From NCBI RefSeq assembly GCF_027627575.1, contig NZ_CP114065.1, positions 3,286,001-3,350,000 of the forward strand: DNA of 64,000 bases, in the 5' to 3' direction. Source of the DNA: Kribbella sp. CA-293567. Its GTDB lineage: Bacteria; Actinomycetota; Actinomycetes; Propionibacteriales; Kribbellaceae. Both the position numbers and the translations under genes were made by a program. This document shows, piece by piece, positions 26,642-34,050 of this stretch. Below the pieces are notes generated by a model. The model was not told the origin of the DNA. It saw nothing but the letters and a program-made list of their open reading frames with translations, and did no database searches. Within the stretch, counting starts at the first letter, position 1. Every line of letters begins with the position of its first letter.

Positions 26642-27451
26642 TCAGCCTTTGGTGCCGGTGGTCGCGATGCCTTGGATGAACTGGCGTTGCAGCACGGTGA
26701 AGATGGCGATGATCGGCAGTGACGCGAGCAGCGAGCCGGCCATCAGGACGGGGTAGTCGGTCTGGAACTGCCCTTGCAGGGAAGCGAGTCCGGCCGACAG
26801 CGTCATCTTGTCGGGATCGGTGTTGACCACCAGCGGCCAGAACAGGTCGTTCCAGGACCACAGCAGCACCAGCAGGGACAGCGCGATCAGTCCCGGCCGG
26901 GCCAGCGGAAGCACGATGGACCAGTAGATCCGGACCGGTCCGGCGCCGTCGATCGCCGCGGCCTCCTCGAGTTCCCGGGGCAGCCCGAGGAAGAACTGAC
27001 GGAGCAGGAAGACGCCGAACGCGCTGAACAGGCCCGGAACCACCAGTGCCTGCAGGGAGTTGAGCCAGCCGAGCGACGACATGATCTGGTACTGCGGAAT
27101 GATGAACAGCTGCGGCGGCACCATCAGCACCGACAGCAGGACGCCGAACAGCACGTTGCGGCCGGGGAACCGCAGCCGGGCGAAGGCGTAGGCCGCCATC
27201 GAGCAGAACAGCACCTGCCCGATCGTCCGCAGTCCCGCCATCAGCACGGTGTTGAGGAACTGGTGGCCGAACGGGATGACGTCGAAGACCCTGCTGTAGT
27301 TGTCCCATCGCCCTTCGGGCAACAGCGACGGCGGGACACTGGTCGCACTGCTCAACGTCTTGAGCGACGTGATGACCTGCCAGACGAACGGCGCCACCAT
27401 CGCCAGCGCCGAGGCGATCAGGATCGTGTGCACTCCGAGGTTCCTACGCAT
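26642..27451 (-). CDS. Sugar ABC transporter permease, MalG family
   Basis: 269 residues, six membrane helices, with the EAA coupling motif EEAAAIDGAGPVRIYWSIVL followed by PLARP. N-terminus MRRNLGVHTILIASALAMVA. Second inner-membrane subunit of a CUT1-type importer; its start overlaps the end of the MalF-type gene by 8 bases. No ATPase gene is in the operon, as in many actinomycete CUT1 systems that share an MsmK-type ATPase. Confidence 0.95.
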   Translation of the reverse strand: MRRNLGVHTILIASALAMVAPFVWQVITSLKTLSSATSVPPSLLPEGRWDNYSRVFDVIPFGHQFLNTVLMAGLRTIGQVLFCSMAAYAFARLRFPGRNVLFGVLLSVLMVPPQLFIIPQYQIMSSLGWLNSLQALVVPGLFSAFGVFLLRQFFLGLPRELEEAAAIDGAGPVRIYWSIVLPLARPGLIALSLLVLLWSWNDLFWPLVVNTDPDKMTLSAGLASLQGQFQTDYPVLMAGSLLASLPIIAIFTVLQRQFIQGIATTGTKG

Positions 27452-28346
27452 AGTGCACCCACCTCTTCTGGAACCTGAACTGCACGGCGGTCAGAACCAC
27501 GATCAGCAGCAGCAGCATCATCACGATGGCGGCGGCGTACCCCCGGTCGTTGGTGACGAACGCGCGGTCGTAGAACAACTGGACGACGGTCTGCAGCCGC
27601 GGGAACGCCGGGTTGGCGCGGGCGGCGGCGCCGGATCCGGCCATCACGTAGACCAGGTCGAACAGCTGCAGCGACCCGATCACCGACACGACCGAGACGA
27701 AGAAGGCGGTCGGCGACAGCAGCGGCAGGGTGACGTGGAAGAACTGGCGGGCCGGCCCCGCGCCGTCGATCTCGGCCGCCTCGTAGTACTCCTTCGGGAT
27801 CGCCTGCAGACCGGCCAGGAAGATGATCAGGTTGTAGCCGACGCTGGCCCAGACACCGACCACGACCAGCGCGTACAGCGCGGTCGCGGGGTCGGCGACC
27901 CAGTTCGGCCCGTCGATGCCGATCAGCGACAGCAGGTAGTTGATCAGTCCGTAGTCGCCGTTGTAGAGCCAGCGCCAGACCATCGCGATGGCGACCGGCA
28001 TGGTGATGACGGGGAGGAAGAACAGGGTCCGGTACAGGCCGACGAACCGCATCCCCTTGCGGTTGAGCAGCACGGCGAAGCCGATCGCCAGCGGGATGCT
28101 GACCAGGCCGAGGCCGGTGTAGGTCAGCGTGTTGACCAGCGACCGGCCCACCTCCGGATCACTGGCCAGCCGCCGGTAGTTGTCCAGCCCGGTCCAGGTG
28201 TGGCCGCCGAACGCACCCCACTCGGTCAGCGAGAAGTACGCCGTCTGCAGTACCGGCCAGAGGTAGAAGATCGCGATCCCCAGCCCGGTGGGAGCGATGA
28301 ACGCGTACCCCCACAGGGCTTCTTTGACTCGTCCGCGCTGCGCCAC
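27444..28346 (-). CDS. Sugar ABC transporter permease, MalF family
   Basis: 300 residues, six membrane helices (first at IAPTGLGIAIFYLWPVLQTA) and the EAA motif YEAAEIDGAGPARQFFHVTL. First permease subunit of the CUT1 importer. Its start is one base after the stop of the binding-protein gene, showing tight coupling. Substrate probably an oligosaccharide, judged from the binding protein and the adjacent secreted DUF4832 proteins. Confidence 0.95.
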   Translation of the reverse strand: MAQRGRVKEALWGYAFIAPTGLGIAIFYLWPVLQTAYFSLTEWGAFGGHTWTGLDNYRRLASDPEVGRSLVNTLTYTGLGLVSIPLAIGFAVLLNRKGMRFVGLYRTLFFLPVITMPVAIAMVWRWLYNGDYGLINYLLSLIGIDGPNWVADPATALYALVVVGVWASVGYNLIIFLAGLQAIPKEYYEAAEIDGAGPARQFFHVTLPLLSPTAFFVSVVSVIGSLQLFDLVYVMAGSGAAARANPAFPRLQTVVQLFYDRAFVTNDRGYAAAIVMMLLLLIVVLTAVQFRFQKRWVHYA

Positions 28347-28347
28347 G

Positions 28348-29604
28348 TCACTCCTTGGCGAGCAGGGCGTTCATCGCCTGGGCCAGGTCGGTGGCGGCCT
28401 TCTCGGTGGAGACCTCGCCGGTCCACGCCTTGGTGAGATGGGTCAGCTCGGCCTCGTTCCAGGCCGCGGTGTTCTTGGAGACCGGGAACGGCACGGCGTA
28501 GCTGACCGAGTCCAGGAAGGTCTGCAGCTTCAGTTCCGGGTGCGCCTGCACCCAGGCGGTCTGAGTGCCGTTGTACGCCGGGATCGGGCCCTTCTTGCCG
28601 AGGATCTCGGCCGCTTCCTTCGACCCGAGGTACTTGACGAACTCCCAGGCCTGGTCGGGGTGCTCGGTCTTGGTCGAGACGACGTTCGCGACGCCGTGGA
28701 TGACGGTGGCCTGCTTCTCGCCGCGGGGCAGCGGAGCGACGTCCACCTTGCCCTTGGTGTAGGCGTTCGCGGAGAACTCCGAGACGTTCCAGGAGCCACC
28801 CCAGTACATCGCGATCTTGCCGGCCTCGAACAGCTGCAACGGGGTGGTGTCGGTCATCGTCTTCAGGTCCGGCGACTGCTTGTTCCTGATCAGGTCGGTC
28901 CAGAACGTCAGGCCGGCGATCGTCTTCGGGTCGTCGTACCCGGACTTCTTGCCGTCCGGGGAGATCACGTAGCCGCCGGCCTGGGCGATGGTGTCGTACT
29001 GGTACTCCTGGAAGCTGCCCAGCTGGGCGGCGGTGCCGTAGACGCCCTTGGCCGGATCGGTCAGCTTCGCCACCGTGTCCTTGAAGTCGGCCCAGGTCCA
29101 GTCGTCCTTGGGGTAGGGCACCTTCTTCGCGTCGAAGAGCGCCTTGTTGTACCAGACGCCGACGGTGTCCATGTCCTTCGGCAGCCCGTACGGCTTGCCC
29201 TCGAAGGTGTAGAGCTCGGTCAGCGGTTTCGGATAGACCGACAGGTCCGCCTCACCCGGCATCGGAGTGATCACCTTGTTGGAGGCGTAGAGCTGGAAGT
29301 TCGGCCCGTTCATCCAGAAGACGTCCGGCGCCGCGCCGCCGGTGGCCGCCGCCTTCAGCTTGGTCCAGTAGTCGGCCCACGGGGTGAGCTGGACCTGGAC
29401 GCTGATGTTGGGGTGGGTCTTGGTGAACTCGGCCGCCAGCGACTCCATCACCGGCTTCTGGTTGGCGTCCCAGACGCCGTACGACAGCGTCACCTTGGCG
29501 TTCGGGTCGGCCGCGGCGGTCTTGCCGCCGTCGCCTCCCGAACAGGCTGAAACGGCGAGCAGCGTTCCGATCAGTACGGCGCTCAGCCTCTTCGACATCC
29601 GCAT
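28348..29604 (-). CDS. Extracellular sugar-binding lipoprotein
   Basis: 418 residues. ATG at 29604 is chosen since GGAGGA lies 7 bases upstream; an in-frame ATG further upstream precedes the ribosome site. Lipoprotein signal MRMSKRLSAVLIGTLLAVSA-C with Cys21 as lipidation site, then a Gly/Asp/Lys linker. SBP_bac_1 fold: LAAEFTKTHPNISVQVQLTP, DVFWMNGPNFQLYAS, MYWGGSWNVSEF, WEFVKYLGSKEAAEILGKKG. First gene of a five-gene operon with two permeases and two DUF4832 proteins. Promoter and operator lie just upstream. Confidence 0.95.
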   Translation of the reverse strand: MRMSKRLSAVLIGTLLAVSACSGGDGGKTAAADPNAKVTLSYGVWDANQKPVMESLAAEFTKTHPNISVQVQLTPWADYWTKLKAAATGGAAPDVFWMNGPNFQLYASNKVITPMPGEADLSVYPKPLTELYTFEGKPYGLPKDMDTVGVWYNKALFDAKKVPYPKDDWTWADFKDTVAKLTDPAKGVYGTAAQLGSFQEYQYDTIAQAGGYVISPDGKKSGYDDPKTIAGLTFWTDLIRNKQSPDLKTMTDTTPLQLFEAGKIAMYWGGSWNVSEFSANAYTKGKVDVAPLPRGEKQATVIHGVANVVSTKTEHPDQAWEFVKYLGSKEAAEILGKKGPIPAYNGTQTAWVQAHPELKLQTFLDSVSYAVPFPVSKNTAAWNEAELTHLTKAWTGEVSTEKAATDLAQAMNALLAKE

Positions 29605-29642
29605 CGTGGGTCCTCCAGACACATCCCGGGTGATTGGGACTA

Positions 29643-29670
29643 ATCATGGAGTCCATTGAAATTATGTCAA
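29643..29670 (-). promoter_or_regulatory. Promoter and ROK-type operator of the ABC/DUF4832 operon
   Basis: TTGACA (29665-29670) and CATGAT (29643-29648) are separated by 16 bases, and ATGGACTCC (29648-29656) fills the spacer. The TTGACA is formed by the last two sense codons of the ROK gene. The same 9-mer in similar AT-rich flanks occurs upstream of the Gfo/Idh gene. Confidence 0.65.
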
Positions 29671-30789
29671 GGGGTCAGCGCCCTCGAACATGCTCGTCTC
29701 GACCTGTTCGAGCGCCAGCCGGACCGCGCCGAGCACCACGCCTTCGTCGCCGAAGGTCGAGATCCGGATCTCCGGGGTGCGCAGGCACCAGCGATCCAGC
29801 TCCGTGCGGAGCGGCCGGACCAGCACGTCGGCGGAGCGGGAGAAGCCGCCGCCGATCACCACCAGTTCCGGATCCAGGGTCAGGACCAGGGCGGAGACCC
29901 CGATGGCGATGTCGCGGGTGTACCGGCGGATGACCTTGACGGCGCCGCGGTCGCCGTCGCGGGCCGCCTGGAAGAGGTCCTCGAACTCGTCCTGGCCGCC
30001 GGACCAGGCGCGCAGGTGCTCAGGGGCCTTCTGCCAGCCGATCACCGGCAGCGCGCCGAGCTCACCGGCGGCGTTGCCGAAACCGCGATGCAGCTTGCCG
30101 TCGATGATCAGGCCGGTACCGGTCCGCACCCCGGCCAGCAGGAAGACCACGTCCTTGGCGTACCGGGCGACTCCACGCCAGGACTCCGCCAGCGCGGCCA
30201 GCTTGCTGTCGTTCTCGACCCGGGTGGGCGCGGGAACGAGCCGGCGCAGGTGCCCGGCGAGGTCGACGCCGGTCCACTCCGTCAGCGAGTCGGACAGCAT
30301 CACCCGCCCGGTGCCGTCGACCAGACCCGTGGTGGCGACGCCCGTCGACCAGATCTGGGCCGGCGCGACCTTCGCGCCACTGAGTGCCGCGGAAACGCAC
30401 TTGTCCAAAGTTGCCAGCCGCTCCCGGCGGCCGAGCTCGGGAGTCACCTGGACGCTGGTGGAGTGCACGACCTCGCCGTCGAGGTCGGTGACCAGGGCGC
30501 GGATGGTGTGTCCACCGATGTCCACGCCGAGCACCCGGCCGGCGTCGGCGCGGAAGCGGTAGCGCCGGGCGGGCCGGCCGACGCCGCCGGCGGCCGGTTC
30601 GACCTCGGCGACCCAGCCCCGGTCGATCAGCTCCCTGGTCACGTCCTCGGTCGAGGCGCGGGACAGGCGGGTGCGCTTGGCCAGCTCGGTGAGCGTCAGC
30701 GGCTTGTCGTCACGCAGCGCCCGCATGACTGCCATCGCGTTCAGCTGCCGCAGCCGGGACAGGTCGCCCCCACTCGGTTCCTCGGTCAT
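29662..30789 (-). CDS. ROK-family transcriptional regulator without zinc-cysteine motif
   Basis: 375 residues. ATG at 30789 (MTEEPSGGDLSRLRQLNAMA) is preferred to an upstream ATG at 30825, which would sit inside the operator. N-terminal winged helix (ALRDDKPLTLTELAKRTRLS), then a sugar-kinase-like ROK domain: LGVDIGGHTIRALVTDLDG (phosphate 1), GVATTGLVDGTGRVM, VFLLAGVRTGTGLIIDGKLH, GFGNAAGELGALP. The usual ROK zinc cluster (CxCGxxGCLE) is absent; the corresponding stretch is HLRAWSGGQDEFEDLF with no cysteine. Likely repressor of the ABC/DUF4832 operon and of the divergent Gfo/Idh gene, induced by a sugar. Confidence 0.9.
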   Translation of the reverse strand: MTEEPSGGDLSRLRQLNAMAVMRALRDDKPLTLTELAKRTRLSRASTEDVTRELIDRGWVAEVEPAAGGVGRPARRYRFRADAGRVLGVDIGGHTIRALVTDLDGEVVHSTSVQVTPELGRRERLATLDKCVSAALSGAKVAPAQIWSTGVATTGLVDGTGRVMLSDSLTEWTGVDLAGHLRRLVPAPTRVENDSKLAALAESWRGVARYAKDVVFLLAGVRTGTGLIIDGKLHRGFGNAAGELGALPVIGWQKAPEHLRAWSGGQDEFEDLFQAARDGDRGAVKVIRRYTRDIAIGVSALVLTLDPELVVIGGGFSRSADVLVRPLRTELDRWCLRTPEIRISTFGDEGVVLGAVRLALEQVETSMFEGADPLT

Positions 30790-30799
30790 CGCCGCCCCC

Positions 30800-30829
30800 T
30801 TGAGGTTTCGCACCATCGGTGTCAATAAT
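30800..30829 (+). promoter_or_regulatory. Promoter of the Gfo/Idh/MocA gene
   Basis: TTGAGG (30800-30805) and AATAAT (30824-30829) with an 18-base spacer. The expected start point falls in the ATGGACTCC operator immediately downstream. Confidence 0.5.
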
Positions 30830-30848
30830 GATGGACTCCTTAATAAGT
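30824..30848. promoter_or_regulatory. Second ROK-type operator copy (ROK / Gfo-Idh divergent gap)
   Basis: ATGGACTCC at 30831-30839 with AT-rich flanks (AATAATG before, TTAATAAGT after). It aligns with the 29648-29656 copy, sharing the 9-mer plus AAT, AT and AGT positions in the flanks. Placed to repress both divergent genes. Confidence 0.6.
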
Positions 30849-30863
30849 AAAGGAAAGGAATCC

Positions 30864-32102
30864 ATGACTAGCGTGACTCTAGCCCTGGTCGGCGGGGGAC
30901 TGCGTGGTCAGCTCTACGCGCGGTCGGCGGTCGACTCCGGCGCGGCGCGGGTGACCGCGATCGCCGAACCCGATCAGGGCCGCCGCTCGGCGCTCGGCCA
31001 CGAGTTCGGCGTACCGGCCGATCGGCTGTACGCCGACTGGGGGGAGCTCGCGGATGCCGGGCGGCTGGCCGACGCCGCGATCATCGCCACCCAGGACCGG
31101 TTGCACACCGCTCCCGCGGTCCGGATGGCCGATCTCGGCTACCACCTGCTGCTGGAGAAGCCGATGGCCACCACCGAGGTGGAGGCGGGCGCGATCGCGA
31201 GCGCGGCCGAGCGCAACAACATCATCCTGGCCGTCTGCCACGTGCTGAGGTACACGCCGTACACGCGGATTCTCAAGGACCTGCTCGACTCGGGCCGGAT
31301 CGGGCGGCTGGTCAACGTGCAGCACCTCGAACCGGTGGGCTGGTGGCATCAGGCGCACTCGTTCGTCCGCGGGCACTGGCGCCGGTCGGACACGTCGGCG
31401 CCGATGTTGCTGACCAAGGCGTGTCACGACATCGACTGGCTGGTGCACCTGTTCGACGCCGTACCGGCCCGGGTCAGTTCGTTCGGCAGCCTGAGTCACT
31501 TCAAGGCGAGCGAGCGGCCGGCCGGCGCCGCGTCGCGGTGCCTCGACTGCCCGCTGGAGCCGACCTGCCCGTACTCCGCGAAGCGCTTGTACCTCGACTG
31601 TCTGGCCGATCCCGACCAGCACTTCTGGCCGCTGAGCGCGGTGACGGAGGATCACACCGAGACCGGCGTACTGGAAGCGTTGCGGAACGGCCCGTACGGC
31701 CGGTGTGTGTATGCCTGCGACAACGACGTGGTCGACCACCAGGTGGTGAACATGGAGTTCCCCGACGGCGGCACCTGCTCGTTCACGATGAGCGCCTTCA
31801 CGCCGATGGAGCATCGCCGGACCCGGCTGCTCGGTACCCACGGTTTCCTGGACGGCGACGGCCAGACGATTCGCCTGGTGGACTTCCGGACCGGCGACGA
31901 GGAACTCATCGCCGTGCCGGACGCCGACGGCGACGGGCACGGCGGCGGAGATCAGGAGCTGACGGCAACCTTCTTGCGGGCGGTCCTGACCGGCGACCCG
32001 GCGCTGCTCTCCAGCGACGCGGGCACCAGTCTCGCCACCCACCGCGTCGTCTGGGCCGCGGAACAGGCCCGCACCACCGGCACGGTGGTCACTCTGTCCT
32101 AG
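30864..32102 (+). CDS. Gfo/Idh/MocA-family oxidoreductase with Cys cluster
   Basis: 412 residues. ATG at 30864 follows AAGGAAAGGA. N-terminal NAD-binding Rossmann fold (VTLALVGGGLRGQLYARSAV) and family motif LLLEKPMATTEVEAG; catalytic-region lysine in EKP. The insert RCLDCPLEPTCPYSAKRLYL carries C-x2-C-x5-C, a feature of one clade and possibly a structural metal site. Acts on a sugar or inositol derivative, probably the substrate brought in by the adjacent ABC importer. Divergent from the ROK regulator. Overlaps the convergent MFS gene by 4 bases. Confidence 0.92.
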   Translation: MTSVTLALVGGGLRGQLYARSAVDSGAARVTAIAEPDQGRRSALGHEFGVPADRLYADWGELADAGRLADAAIIATQDRLHTAPAVRMADLGYHLLLEKPMATTEVEAGAIASAAERNNIILAVCHVLRYTPYTRILKDLLDSGRIGRLVNVQHLEPVGWWHQAHSFVRGHWRRSDTSAPMLLTKACHDIDWLVHLFDAVPARVSSFGSLSHFKASERPAGAASRCLDCPLEPTCPYSAKRLYLDCLADPDQHFWPLSAVTEDHTETGVLEALRNGPYGRCVYACDNDVVDHQVVNMEFPDGGTCSFTMSAFTPMEHRRTRLLGTHGFLDGDGQTIRLVDFRTGDEELIAVPDADGDGHGGGDQELTATFLRAVLTGDPALLSSDAGTSLATHRVVWAAEQARTTGTVVTLS

Positions 32103-33292
32103 GCCGCGGTGCTGGTGTCACGGGCAGCGGCGGCGCCGACGCAGACCTGGACGACGGCGAGGGCGATGAACACGGTCAGGCTGGCGGTCCACTCGCCGGT
32201 CTGCTCGGTCAGGTAGCCGGCGAGGGCCGGGCCGGTGGCGGCCAGCAGGTAGCCGATGGACTGGGCCATGCCGGACAGCTGGGTCGTCTCGTGATGGGTG
32301 CGGCCACGGATGCTGATCAGGGAGAGTGCTGCGACGAGCGCGGCTCCCTGACCCAGCCCGGCGACGACGGCCCAGACGACGACCAGGCCCGGTGCGAGCA
32401 GCAGGCCGAGCAGAGCGATGGCGATCGGCACGCTGGCCGTGATCGCCCCCGCCCGCTGGGTGCTCGGGTTCTTCATCAGCCGGGGGATGCTCAGGCCGCC
32501 GATCAGGCCGAAGCACTGGAAGAGGAACAGGTGGATCCCGGCGGTCCGCTCCGAGACGCCGGTGGAGATCTCGATCGTGGGCAGCCAGGTGACCAGCACG
32601 TAGAAGCTGGTCGACTGCAGGCCCATGTAGAAGGTGACCAGCCACGCCATCGGCTGACGCCACACACTGACCAGTGGCGGGCCGGTCGTTGCCTCTGGCG
32701 CCACTGTGGCAGCCGCCCGGCCGGCCGGAAGGCGGATGACGGCAACGATCAGGGCGAGGCCACCCCAGATCGCCAGCGCGAGTCGCCAGTCCGATCCGGC
32801 CGCGACCGGTACGGCGACGGCGGAAGCGATCGCCGCGCCGCCGGTGATGAAGGCGGTGTAGACACCGGTCGCGCGGGAGACGTGACCGGCGTAGTCCCGC
32901 TTGATCAGCACGGGCACGAGCACGTTGCCGACCGCGATCGAGGCACCGATTACGACTGTGCCGAGCCACAGGCCGACGTGCCCGGTGTAGGACCGGACGA
33001 CGCTGCCGACAGCCAGCACGAGCAGGGACCAGAACACCGCGCGTTCCATCCCGAAGCGCCCGGAGAGCCGGTGGACCAGCGGCGAGGCGAGTCCGAAGGC
33101 GATCAGTGGCAGGGCGCCGAGCAGGCCGAGCGCGCTTTCGCCGAGTCCTTCGTCGGCGCCGAGCTGGGGGAGCAGCGGGCCGACCGCGGTGAGGGCGGGC
33201 CGCAGGCACAGGGCCACCAGGAACACCGAGGCCGCGATCAGCGCTCCCCGTCGGCGAGTGGCGGCTGGTGAGCTCTCGGATACCGCTGCCAC
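32099..33292 (-). CDS. MFS transporter, CynX/NimT-like
   Basis: 397 residues with twelve predicted helices. GTG at 33292 (VAAVSESSPAATRRRGALIA) is chosen because it leaves the divergent promoter free; open frame runs upstream through the GntR gene and is rejected. Sequence resembles the CynX/NimT (cyanate, 2-nitroimidazole) group: FLVALCLRPALTAVGPLLPQ, GASIAVGNVLVPVLIKRDYA, LSGMAQSIGYLLAATGPALA. Direction (efflux or uptake) not known. Likely controlled by the divergent GntR protein. Confidence 0.9.
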   Translation of the reverse strand: MAAVSESSPAATRRRGALIAASVFLVALCLRPALTAVGPLLPQLGADEGLGESALGLLGALPLIAFGLASPLVHRLSGRFGMERAVFWSLLVLAVGSVVRSYTGHVGLWLGTVVIGASIAVGNVLVPVLIKRDYAGHVSRATGVYTAFITGGAAIASAVAVPVAAGSDWRLALAIWGGLALIVAVIRLPAGRAAATVAPEATTGPPLVSVWRQPMAWLVTFYMGLQSTSFYVLVTWLPTIEISTGVSERTAGIHLFLFQCFGLIGGLSIPRLMKNPSTQRAGAITASVPIAIALLGLLLAPGLVVVWAVVAGLGQGAALVAALSLISIRGRTHHETTQLSGMAQSIGYLLAATGPALAGYLTEQTGEWTASLTVFIALAVVQVCVGAAAARDTSTAA

Positions 33293-33317
33293 GCCACGCC
33301 CTCGTTCCTGGATCAGT

Positions 33318-33332
33318 AAATGTCCGACATTT
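33318..33332. promoter_or_regulatory. FadR/GntR-type operator AAATGTCCGACATTT
   Basis: Perfect 7-bp inverted repeat around a single C, matching the GntR/FadR pattern GT-N(2-3)-AC inside. It sits between the divergent MFS and GntR starts. A TACACT element (33332-33337) immediately follows, six bases before the GntR ATG. Confidence 0.7.
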
Positions 33333-33343
33333 ACACTGTAACC

Positions 33344-34027
33344 ATGTCGTTGAGCGGACCAGTACGTCAGGCCCCGTTGGTGCTGCAGGTCGCGGAGCAG
33401 TTCCGGGGGCTGATCGAGTCCGGCTCCTGGCCGGTGGGCGCCAAGATCCCGGGCGAGAACCAGCTCGCCGCCGACCTCGGCGTGAGCCGCGGAACGGTGC
33501 GGGAGGCGCTGCGGTCGCTGAGCCTCACCGGCTTGCTGGAGCCGCGCGTCGGTGACGGCACCTACGTGCGCGCGACCAACGAGATCAGCGGTGTGCTCGT
33601 CCGCGACGAACTGTCGGCGACCCTGACCCATGTGCTCGACGCCCGCGCGGGCATCGAGGCGGCCGCCGCTCGGCTGGCTGCCCAGCAACCTGCGGCCGCG
33701 GGGCTCGCCGCTCTGGACGGCGCACTCGACGCACGCCGTACGGCGCATGAGGCGGGCGACCTGGATGCCTACGTCGCCGCCGACGCCGCCTTCCATCGTG
33801 GCATCGTCGAGGCGAGCGGCAACCCGCTGCTGCTGCGCCTGTACGACGCGGTGGCCGAGGTGCTGACCGACTCGATCCACCGGACGGCGACGATCCCGGA
33901 GGACCCGCGCGTTCGCGACGCGCACCACGCGCTGGTGGCGGCGATCCGGTCAGGTGGTCCGGAAGTCGCCGCCCAGGCGTCGTACGCGCTGATCGAGTCG
34001 GTCAAGGAGTCTGCCGCCGGTGAGTGA
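33344..34027 (+). CDS. GntR-family regulator with FCD domain
   Basis: 227 residues. ATG at 33344 (MSLSGPVRQAPLVLQVAEQF) is preferred; the in-frame ATG at 33320 lies inside the operator palindrome. Winged helix: RGLIESGSWPVGAKIPGENQ, LAADLGVSRGTVREALRSLS. The FCD ligand domain follows, with D/H metal-ligand positions typical of the group (AYVAADAAFHRGIVEASGN, VRDAHHALVAAIRSG). No Shine-Dalgarno; the TACACT -10-like box six bases upstream suggests a leaderless mRNA. Probably represses itself and the MFS gene. Confidence 0.93.
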   Translation: MSLSGPVRQAPLVLQVAEQFRGLIESGSWPVGAKIPGENQLAADLGVSRGTVREALRSLSLTGLLEPRVGDGTYVRATNEISGVLVRDELSATLTHVLDARAGIEAAAARLAAQQPAAAGLAALDGALDARRTAHEAGDLDAYVAADAAFHRGIVEASGNPLLLRLYDAVAEVLTDSIHRTATIPEDPRVRDAHHALVAAIRSGGPEVAAQASYALIESVKESAAGE

Positions 34028-34050
34028 TCCCGCGGTGGGGCGGGGAATCG

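Noticed and set aside
26613..27308. Upstream extension of the second DUF4832 frame
   Set aside because: Overlaps the permease gene in another frame; a signal peptide with a good ribosome site starts at 26612.
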